Source of the DNA: Aeromonas hydrophila subsp. hydrophila ATCC 7966
GTDB taxonomy: Bacteria; Pseudomonadota; Gammaproteobacteria; Enterobacterales; Aeromonadaceae
DNA length: 64,000 nt
NCBI RefSeq assembly: GCF_000014805.1
Contig: NC_008570.1
Location: 283,501 to 347,500, forward strand
Direction: 5' to 3'
Part shown: in pieces, positions 57,790 through 64,000 of the stretch
How positions within the stretch are numbered: position 1 is the first letter of the stretch
Layout: every line of letters starts with the position of its first letter
Notes under the pieces: generated by a model
What the model was told of the DNA's origin: nothing
Seen by the model: the letters and a program-made list of their open reading frames with translations, nothing else
The model's database searches: none
Made by a program: the position numbers and the translations under genes

Positions 57790-58329
57790 ATGGCGAAACT
57801 GCATGATTACTACAAATCCGATGTAGTAAATGAACTGTCCAAACAGTTCGGTTACAAGACTATCATGCAAGTCCCTCGGATCGAGAAAATCACCCTGAAC
57901 ATGGGTGTTGGTGAAGCGATCTCTGACAAGAAATTGCTGGAAAATGCTGCTGCCGATATGGCTGCCATTTCCGGTCAGAAGCCGCTGATCACCAAAGCTC
58001 GCAAATCTGTTGCGGGCTTCAAGATTCGTGAAGGCTACCCGATAGGTTGTAAAGTAACCCTGCGTGGCGAGCGTATGTGGGAGTTCCTGGAACGGCTGAT
58101 TTGCATCTCCGTACCGCGTATCCGTGACTTCCGTGGCCTGAACGCTAAAGCGTTCGACGGTCGTGGTAACTACTCCATGGGCGTGCGTGAGCAAATCATC
58201 TTCCCGGAAATCGACTATGACAAGGTCGATCGCGTCCGTGGTCTGGATATCACCATCACCACTTCCGCGAATACCGATGAAGAAGGCCGTGCTCTGCTGG
58301 CTGCCTTTAACTTCCCATTCCGCAAGTAA
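57790..58329 (+). CDS. rplE: 50S ribosomal protein L5
   Basis: L5 (179 residues) binds 5S rRNA and contacts P-site t[16 protein letters not shown] and [20 protein letters not shown] are family signatures. TTGGAGTT lies before the ATG. Confidence 0.99.
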
Positions 58330-58339
58330 GGTTAGGGTT

Positions 58340-58645
58340 ATGGCTAAAACTTCCATGAAAGCACGTGAAGCAAAGCGTGCGAAGCTGGTAGCCAAGTTCG
58401 CCTCCAAGCGAACCGAGCTGAAAGCTATCATTGTTGATATGAACGCTTCTGAAGAAGCGCGTTGGGATGCTGTCCTGCAACTGCAACAGCTGCCCCGTGA
58501 TTCCAGTCCGTCCCGCCAGCGTAACCGTTGCAATATTACTGGTCGTCCGCACGGTTTCCTGCGCAAGTTTGGCCTGTCCCGCATCAAGGTGCGTGAGCAT
58601 GCCATGAAGGGCGAAATTCCGGGCCTGAAGAAGGCTTCTTGGTAA
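58340..58645 (+). CDS. rpsN: 30S ribosomal protein S14
   Basis: S14 (101 residues) is the long zinc-free form: the CxxC pairs of the short form are absent. [20 protein letters not shown], then KFG, is the signature. ATG 58340 starts [13 protein letters not shown] after TTAGGG. Confidence 0.97.
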   Translation: MAKTSMKAREAKRAKLVAKFASKRTELKAIIVDMNASEEARWDAVLQLQQLPRDSSPSRQRNRCNITGRPHGFLRKFGLSRIKVREHAMKGEIPGLKKASW

Positions 58646-58666
58646 CGAATCTCGGGAGTTAGACTT

Positions 58667-59059
58667 ATGAGCATGCAAGATCCGATCGCGGATATGCTGA
58701 CCCGCATCCGTAACGGTCAGGCGGCGAGCAAAGTTGCGGTTTCCATGCCTTCTTCCAAGCTGAAAGTGGCTATCGCCAAAGTGCTGAAAGAAGAAGGTTA
58801 CATCACTGGCTACTCCGTAGCTGGTGACGTGAAGCCGGAACTGGAAATTGAACTGAAATATTTCCAGGGCAAGCCAGTTGTAGAACTGATCCAACGCGTG
58901 AGCCGTCCCGGCCTGCGTATTTACAAGCGCACTACTGATCTGCCGAAAGTTATGGGCGGTCTCGGTGTTGCTATCGTGTCCACGTCTAAAGGTGTGATGA
59001 CTGACCGTGCTGCCCGCAAAGCAAGCATGGGCGGTGAGATCATCTGCTACGTCGCTTAA
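58667..59059 (+). CDS. rpsH: 30S ribosomal protein S8
   Basis: S8 (130 residues) binds 16S helix 21 and represses the spc operon at rplE in Escherichia. It starts [20 protein letters not shown]. The C-terminal [20 protein letters not shown] matches the family. Confidence 0.99.
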   Translation: MSMQDPIADMLTRIRNGQAASKVAVSMPSSKLKVAIAKVLKEEGYITGYSVAGDVKPELEIELKYFQGKPVVELIQRVSRPGLRIYKRTTDLPKVMGGLGVAIVSTSKGVMTDRAARKASMGGEIICYVA

Positions 59060-59072
59060 TAGGAGGTAGGAA

Positions 59073-59606
59073 ATGTCTCGTGTTGCTAAGGCACCCGTCA
59101 CTATTCCTGCTGGCGTAGAGGTGACTCTGAACGGCCAGGAACTGTCCATCAAAGGTGGTAAAGGTTCTCTGGTTCGCTCTATTCACGCCGGTGTAGAAGT
59201 GACCAAAGAAGACAATGTACTGAAGTTCGCCCCGCGCGACGGCATCGCTGGTGCTGACGCTCAGGCCGGTACTGCCCGTGCATTGGTCAACAACATGGTA
59301 ATCGGTGTTACCCAAGGCTTCGAGCGCAAGCTGCAGCTGGTTGGTGTAGGTTATAAAGCCTCCATCAAGGGCAATGCTGTTGCGCTGGCTCTGGGCTTCT
59401 CTCACCCGGTAGAGCATGCGCTGCCGGCTGGTGTGACCGCTGAGTGCCCGACTGCCACAGAAATCGTTCTGCGTGGTGTCGACAAGCAGCTGGTTGGCCA
59501 AGTCGCCGCCGATATCCGTGCTTACCGCGCTCCGGAGCCCTACAAGGGCAAGGGTGTACGCTATGCCAACGAGCAAGTGCGTACTAAAGAAGCTAAGAAG
59601 AAGTAA
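59073..59606 (+). CDS. rplF: 50S ribosomal protein L6
   Basis: L6 (177 residues) is near the sarcin-ricin loop. [20 protein letters not shown] and the C-terminal [20 protein letters not shown] are typical. AGGAGGT precedes the ATG. Confidence 0.99.
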   Translation: MSRVAKAPVTIPAGVEVTLNGQELSIKGGKGSLVRSIHAGVEVTKEDNVLKFAPRDGIAGADAQAGTARALVNNMVIGVTQGFERKLQLVGVGYKASIKGNAVALALGFSHPVEHALPAGVTAECPTATEIVLRGVDKQLVGQVAADIRAYRAPEPYKGKGVRYANEQVRTKEAKKK

Positions 59607-59615
59607 GGTAACACT

Positions 59616-59969
59616 ATGGACAAGAAAGCAGCTCGTCTCCGTCGTGCTACTCGTGCTCGGAAAAAGATGCAGGAACTGGGAGCTACCCGTCTGGTTGTTC
59701 ACCGTACCCCGCGTCATATCTATGCGCAGGTTATTGCAGCCAACGGTTCCGAAGTTCTGGCCTCTGCTTCCACAGTAGAGAAAGCCATCAGTGAAGCTAT
59801 TAAATACACCGGTAACGCTGATGCAGCGACCGCGGTAGGTAAAGCAATCGCTGAGCGTGCTATTGCCAAAGGCGTTCAGAACGTATCTTTCGATCGTTCC
59901 GGTTTCAAGTATCACGGTCGCATCGCTGCTCTGGCAGCTGCTGCACGTGACGCTGGTCTTCAGTTCTAA
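59616..59969 (+). CDS. rplR: 50S ribosomal protein L18
   Basis: L18 (117 residues) binds 5S rRNA. The [20 protein letters not shown] start and [20 protein letters not shown] end are family features. Confidence 0.99.
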
Positions 59970-59983
59970 GCTAGGAGTCGAAG

Positions 59984-60484
59984 ATGGCTAAAGTCGAATC
60001 TCAAGCCGGCGAACTGCAAGAAAAGCTGATTGCAGTAAACCGTGTTTCGAAAACTGTTAAAGGTGGTCGTATCATGTCCTTCACCGCGTTGACCGTGGTG
60101 GGTGATGGTAACGGCCGTGTAGGTTACGGTTACGGTAAAGCCCGTGAAGTTCCGGCCGCAATTCAAAAAGCGATGGAACAGGCTAAGCGTAACCTGAACA
60201 AGGTTGAGCTGAACAACGGCACTCTGCACCACCCGGTGCGTGGTGTTCACTCCGGTTCCACCGTGTTCATGAAGCCGGCCTCTCAAGGTACTGGTATCAT
60301 TGCAGGCGGCGCCATGCGTGCTGTTCTGGAAGTTGCTGGTATCCACAACGTGCTGGCCAAGACCTACGGTTCCACCAACCCAATCAACGTTGTTCGCGCA
60401 ACTGTCGACGCTCTGGTACAGGGTCAATCCCCGGCCCAGATCGCTGCCAAGCGTGGTCTGCGCGTTGAAGAAATTCTGGGGTAA
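59984..60484 (+). CDS. rpsE: 30S ribosomal protein S5
   Basis: S5 (166 residues) helps decoding accuracy and binds mRNA at the entry. The double-stranded RNA-binding-like N domain has [20 protein letters not shown]; the [20 protein letters not shown] segment follows. Confidence 0.99.
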   Translation: MAKVESQAGELQEKLIAVNRVSKTVKGGRIMSFTALTVVGDGNGRVGYGYGKAREVPAAIQKAMEQAKRNLNKVELNNGTLHHPVRGVHSGSTVFMKPASQGTGIIAGGAMRAVLEVAGIHNVLAKTYGSTNPINVVRATVDALVQGQSPAQIAAKRGLRVEEILG

Positions 60485-60490
60485 TGCGAC

Positions 60491-60670
60491 ATGGCTAACA
60501 CTGTAAAAGTAACTCAAACTCGCAGCTCTATCGGCCGTCTGCCAAAGCACAAGGCGACTCTGCGTGGTCTGGGTCTGCGTCGCATTGGTCACACCGTTGA
60601 GCTGGAAGATACTCCCTGCGTACGCGGCATGATCAACCAGGTTTATTACATGGTTAAGGTGGAGGGCTAA
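60491..60670 (+). CDS. rpmD: 50S ribosomal protein L30
   Basis: L30 (59 residues) lies between rpsE and rplO in the usual order. The reading frame starts [20 protein letters not shown] and includes [20 protein letters not shown]. It is spaced 6 bp after rpsE and 2 bp before rplO. Confidence 0.97.
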   Translation: MANTVKVTQTRSSIGRLPKHKATLRGLGLRRIGHTVELEDTPCVRGMINQVYYMVKVEG

Positions 60671-60672
60671 GC

Positions 60673-61110
60673 ATGCGTCTGAATACTCTGTCTCCGGCCG
60701 CTGGCTCCAAGCGCGTTAAGCACCGTCCGGGCCGTGGTATCGGTTCTGGTCTGGGCAAGACCGGTGGTCGTGGTGTTAAAGGTCAAACCTCTCGTTCCGG
60801 TGGCGGCAAAGTCCGCAACGGTTTCGAAGGCGGCCAGATGCCTTTGAAAATCCGTCTGCCGAAGTTCGGTTTCTTCTCCCGCAAATCTTTGGTTTCTGCC
60901 GAAGTGCGCCTGAACGAAATCGCCCTGGTAGAAGGTGATGTGGTCGACGTGAGCACTCTGAAGCAAGCCGGTGTTATTACTAAAAACATCGTGTTCGCTA
61001 AAGTTGTTCTGTCTGGCAACATTGACCGTGCTGTGACCGTTCGTGGTCTGTCCGTCACCAAAGGTGCACGTGCAGCCATCGAGGCCGCTGGCGGTAAAAT
61101 CGAGGAATAA
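60673..61110 (+). CDS. rplO: 50S ribosomal protein L15
   Basis: L15 (145 residues) is needed late in 50S assembly. The glycine- and basic-rich N terminus ([20 protein letters not shown]) and the [18 protein letters not shown] segment are diagnostic. secY follows after 8 bp. Confidence 0.99.
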   Translation: MRLNTLSPAAGSKRVKHRPGRGIGSGLGKTGGRGVKGQTSRSGGGKVRNGFEGGQMPLKIRLPKFGFFSRKSLVSAEVRLNEIALVEGDVVDVSTLKQAGVITKNIVFAKVVLSGNIDRAVTVRGLSVTKGARAAIEAAGGKIEE

Positions 61111-61118
61111 TCAGTACA

Positions 61119-62447
61119 ATGGCTAAGAAACCAGGATTGGATGTTAAAGCACAGGGTGGTCTGAGTGAACTGAAGAGCCGTCTGCTCTTCGTTCTCGGGG
61201 CGATTATCGTTTTCCGTGCAGGCTCTTATGTGCCGATTCCTGGTATTGACGCCGCCGTACTGGCCGAGTTGTTCCAACAACAGAAGGGCACCATCATTGA
61301 GATGTTCAACATGTTCAGTGGTGGTGCACTCTCGCGTGCTTCTATTCTTGCGCTGGGGATCATGCCGTACATTTCGGCGTCGATCATTATCCAGCTGCTG
61401 ACTGTGGTTCACCCCGCTCTTGCTGAACTCAAGAAAGAAGGTGAATCCGGCCGTCGCAAGATTAGCCAATATACCCGTTGGGGCACGCTGGTTTTGGGAA
61501 CGTTCCAGGCCATTGGTATTGCAACCGGTCTGCCGAATATGATGCAAGGACTCGTGACTCATCCGGGTTTGGGCTTCTATTTTACGGCCGTTGTGAGTCT
61601 GGTCACCGGTACCATGTTCTTGATGTGGTTGGGTGAGCAGATTACCGAGCGTGGGATTGGTAATGGTATCTCGTTGATTATCTTCACAGGTATCGTTGCT
61701 GGTCTGCCTCATGCCATTGGCGCTACGGCCGAACAGGCACGTCAAGGGGAATTGCACATCCTGCTGTTGTTGTTGCTGGGCTTGATTGTTTTCGCAGTGA
61801 CTTACTTTGTGGTGTTCGTGGAGCGTGGTCAGCGTCGTATCGTCGTTAACTATGCCAAGCGTCAACAAGGCCGCCAGGTATTTGCCGCGCAAAGCACACA
61901 CCTGCCGTTGAAAGTGAATATGGCCGGTGTGATTCCTGCGATTTTCGCATCCAGCATCATCCTCTTCCCAGGGACCATTACCTCTTGGTTTGGTCAGGGC
62001 GAGGGCAAGATCGCTGACATCCTGCAACAGGTCTCTATGGTCCTGCAGCCGGGTCAGCCCTTGTATGAGATGCTCTATGCAGCAGCCATTATCTTCTTCT
62101 GCTTCTTCTATACCGCGCTGGTGTTTAACCCCCGCGAGACAGCAGACAACCTGAAGAAGAGTGGAGCCTTTATCCCGGGGATCCGCCCGGGCGAGCAGAC
62201 AGCACGTTATATCGATAAGGTTATGACTCGCCTGACATTGGCAGGTGCGCTCTATATAACCTTTATCTGTCTGGTACCCCAGTTCTTGATGACTGCCTGG
62301 AACGTACAGTTCTACTTCGGTGGCACCTCGCTGCTGATTATCGTGGTAGTTATCATGGACTTCATGGCTCAGGTTCAGACCCATATGATGTCTCATCAAT
62401 ATGGTGATGTCCTGAGGAAGGCCAACCTGAAGGGCTACGGCCGCTAA
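61119..62447 (+). CDS. secY: Protein translocase subunit SecY
   Basis: SecY is the channel of the Sec translocon in the inner membrane. The 442-residue protein has ten hydrophobic helices. [13 protein letters not shown] opens the first periplasmic side, and [17 protein letters not shown] and [20 protein letters not shown] are family segments. It is translated from the spc operon. Confidence 0.99.
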   Translation: MAKKPGLDVKAQGGLSELKSRLLFVLGAIIVFRAGSYVPIPGIDAAVLAELFQQQKGTIIEMFNMFSGGALSRASILALGIMPYISASIIIQLLTVVHPALAELKKEGESGRRKISQYTRWGTLVLGTFQAIGIATGLPNMMQGLVTHPGLGFYFTAVVSLVTGTMFLMWLGEQITERGIGNGISLIIFTGIVAGLPHAIGATAEQARQGELHILLLLLLGLIVFAVTYFVVFVERGQRRIVVNYAKRQQGRQVFAAQSTHLPLKVNMAGVIPAIFASSIILFPGTITSWFGQGEGKIADILQQVSMVLQPGQPLYEMLYAAAIIFFCFFYTALVFNPRETADNLKKSGAFIPGIRPGEQTARYIDKVMTRLTLAGALYITFICLVPQFLMTAWNVQFYFGGTSLLIIVVVIMDFMAQVQTHMMSHQYGDVLRKANLKGYGR

Positions 62448-62474
62448 AGGTCGGCGTAGTTACGGAGTTAAGCA

Positions 62475-62588
62475 ATGAAAGTTCGTGCTTCCGTTAAGGC
62501 AATCTGCCGTAACTGCAAAATCATCAAGCGTCACGGTGTGGTGCGTGTGATTTGCAGCGAGCCAAAGCATAAACAGCGCCAAGGCTAA
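62475..62588 (+). CDS. rpmJ: 50S ribosomal protein L36
   Basis: L36 (37 residues) is the smallest 50S protein and ends the spc operon. [20 protein letters not shown] holds the first zinc ligands C11 and C14; C27 and H33 complete the ribbon, so this is the zinc-binding form. It is too short for a standard ORF scan. Confidence 0.97.
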   Translation: MKVRASVKAICRNCKIIKRHGVVRVICSEPKHKQRQG

Positions 62589-62605
62589 TTTTTTACGGTT
62601 AGTAC

Positions 62606-62634
62606 TTGCAACAAATAGTTGTGCTGGCTAATAT
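62606..62634 (+). promoter_or_regulatory. Promoter of the alpha operon
   Basis: TTGCAA (62606-62611), a 17-bp spacer and TAATAT (62629-62634) lie between rpmJ and rpsM. Confidence 0.75.
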
Positions 62635-62654
62635 AGCCAGCCAACTTTTGTTGT

Positions 62655-62740
62655 GTATTGGTTGACCGCCACGTATCCGCTCACGGGCTTTGTGGTGGTC
62701 GTAATCTACTATATGTAGGAGTGAATAGTGGCCCGTATCG
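62655..62740 (+). ncRNA. Alpha operon leader (S4-binding pseudoknot)
   Basis: The leader has a stem GACCGCCAC (62664-62672) / GTGGTGGTC (62692-62700) with one G-U pair, an internal loop and the rpsM ribosome site GTAGGAG with a GTG start. This is the layout of the Escherichia alpha leader, where S4 traps the ribosome at the rpsM start. The pseudoknot pairing itself was not checked base by base. Confidence 0.7.
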
Positions 62741-63084
62741 CTGGCATTAACATTCCTGACCATAAGCATGCAGTCATCGCTTTGACTGCTATTTATGGCG
62801 TCGGTCGTACCCGCTCCAAGGCCATCTGTGCCGCAGCCGGTATCGCTGAGAATGTGAAAATCAAAGACCTGGACGAAGCTCAGATCGAGAGTCTGCGTGA
62901 ACAAGTAGGTAAATTCACCGTTGAAGGTGACCTGCGTCGTCAGATTTCCATGAACATCAAGCGATTGATGGATCTGGGTTGCTACCGTGGTTTGCGTCAC
63001 CGTCGTAGCCTGCCTGTTCGTGGTCAACGTACCAAGACCAACGCTCGTACCCGTAAGGGTCCGCGCAAGGCTATCAAGAAGTAA
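62728..63084 (+). CDS. rpsM: 30S ribosomal protein S13
   Basis: S13 (118 residues) contacts P-site tRNA and S19. [20 protein letters not shown] starts it after a GTG, the start codon used in Escherichia as well. [20 protein letters not shown] is in the basic C-terminal end. Confidence 0.98.
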   Translation: MARIAGINIPDHKHAVIALTAIYGVGRTRSKAICAAAGIAENVKIKDLDEAQIESLREQVGKFTVEGDLRRQISMNIKRLMDLGCYRGLRHRRSLPVRGQRTKTNARTRKGPRKAIKK

Positions 63085-63098
63085 CGGGAAGGTAGAAA

Positions 63099-63488
63099 AT
63101 GGCTAAAACTCCGACTCGTGCTCGCAAGCGCGTTAAAAAGCAAGTGAGCGACGGTATTGCGCACGTTCATGCATCTTTCAACAACACAATCGTGACCATT
63201 ACTGACCGTCAGGGTAATGCTCTGTCATGGGCTACCTCTGGTGGTTCAGGTTTCCGTGGTTCCCGTAAGTCCACTCCGTTTGCTGCCCAGGTAGCTGCTG
63301 AGCGTGCTGGTGAGATCGCCAAAGAATACGGCGTGAAGAACCTGGAAGTCATGGTCAAAGGTCCGGGTCCCGGTCGTGAGTCTTCCATCCGCGCTCTGAA
63401 CGCGGCTGGTTTCCGCATCACTAACATTACTGATGTGACTCCGATCCCGCACAACGGTTGTCGTCCTCCCAAGAAGCGCCGCGTGTAA
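63099..63488 (+). CDS. rpsK: 30S ribosomal protein S11
   Basis: S11 (129 residues) forms the mRNA exit platform. The [20 protein letters not shown] and [20 protein letters not shown] segments are diagnostic. It lies 14 bp after rpsM. Confidence 0.99.
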   Translation: MAKTPTRARKRVKKQVSDGIAHVHASFNNTIVTITDRQGNALSWATSGGSGFRGSRKSTPFAAQVAAERAGEIAKEYGVKNLEVMVKGPGPGRESSIRALNAAGFRITNITDVTPIPHNGCRPPKKRRV

Positions 63489-63527
63489 CGCTGTAGCTAC
63501 TTGGTCTAGGATTGTTGGAGAAAGAAG

Positions 63528-64000
63528 ATGGCAAGATATATCGGTCCTAAGCTTAAGCTTAGCCGTCGTGAGGGCACCGACCTCTTCCTGAAGTCTGGTG
63601 TTCGTGCGATTGATTCTAAGTGCAAGATTGACACCGTTCCTGGTCAACACGGTGCGCGTAAAGCGCGTCTGTCTGACTACGGTGTTCAGCTGCGCGAGAA
63701 ACAAAAAGTTCGTCGTATCTACGGCGTATTGGAAAAACAGTTCCGCAACTACTACCGCGACGCTGCCCGTCAAAAGGGTAACACCGGTGAAAACCTGTTG
63801 CAGCTGCTGGAAGGTCGTTTGGACAACGTTGTTTACCGTATGGGCTTCGGTGCTACCCGTGCTGAATCTCGTCAGCTGGTGAGCCACAAGGCCATCATGG
63901 TCAACGGTCGCGTTGTGAACATTCCTTCTTTCCAGGTTTCCCCTGAGGACGTGATCTGCGTTCGTGAGAAGGCTAAGAAGCAAGCGCGTATCAAAGCATC
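63528..64000 (+). CDS. rpsD: 30S ribosomal protein S4, 3' part missing
   Basis: S4 starts 30S assembly and represses the alpha operon. The first 157 codons are present and run off the right edge (about 206 in full). [20 protein letters not shown] starts it, and the S4-type RNA-binding segment ([20 protein letters not shown]) is in view. It is the long form without the zinc cysteines. rpoA and rplQ are expected beyond. Confidence 0.99.
   Translation, partial: MARYIGPKLKLSRREGTDLFLKSGVRAIDSKCKIDTVPGQHGARKARLSDYGVQLREKQKVRRIYGVLEKQFRNYYRDAARQKGNTGENLLQLLEGRLDNVVYRMGFGATRAESRQLVSHKAIMVNGRVVNIPSFQVSPEDVICVREKAKKQARIKA

Overview
The window is a stretch of gammaproteobacterial core chromosome that fits Aeromonas. 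The GC-rich coding sequence, a chromosomal Qnr-type pentapeptide protein closely resembling Aeromonas Qnr as I remember it, and gene orders intermediate between Escherichia and Vibrio all point that way. No rRNA, tRNA, CRISPR array, prophage or insertion sequence was seen.

Layout. (1) 1-7082: 5' end of def (minus), a LysM protein, dprA, smg, yrdD, purE, tsaC, hemF, aroE, yrdB (plus). (2) 7083-12600: a small-RNA-rich block. It holds spf (Spot 42), a second sRNA-like unit, a 51-bp hairpin, engB, a dihemic cytochrome c4, a CsrB/CsrC-type RNA with 14 GGA motifs, yihI, a DUF2489 membrane protein and hemN. This matches the Escherichia order spf-yihA-csrC-yihI-hemN, with cytochrome c4 added and polA absent. 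(3) 12611-20564: add, then glnG-glnL, a DUF4124 protein and glnA (nitrogen control, with NtrC and sigma-54 sites), then typA. (4) 20738-29746: yihY, dtd, a methyltransferase-like gene, yiiD, an AsmA-like gene, recG, pssA. The yiiD-asmA segment is bordered by a diverged 5' fragment of yiiD and a diverged 3' fragment of recG, which suggests recombination with foreign alleles. (5) 29893-36289: a gluconate/Entner-Doudoroff regulon (gntT, gntK-edd-eda, a LacI-type gntR, GntR operators) next to a divergent qnr-like gene. (6) 36411-50660: envC-gpmI, yibN-secB-gpsA, nfuA, gntX, bioH, a flagellar-rod-like mini gene with a putative HExxH protease gene, tex-greB, ompR-envZ, then an EamA transporter. (7) 51757-64000: the S10, spc and start of the alpha ribosomal-protein operons, including secY, with recognisable S10 and alpha leaders.

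Most genes are conserved housekeeping. The less ordinary content is in the intergenic RNAs and hairpins between yrdB and yihI, the two gene fragments flanking yiiD-asmA, a purE without purK and with an atypical motif, the GntR-like palindrome shared by gntR and qnr, and the FlgC-like/HExxH pair.
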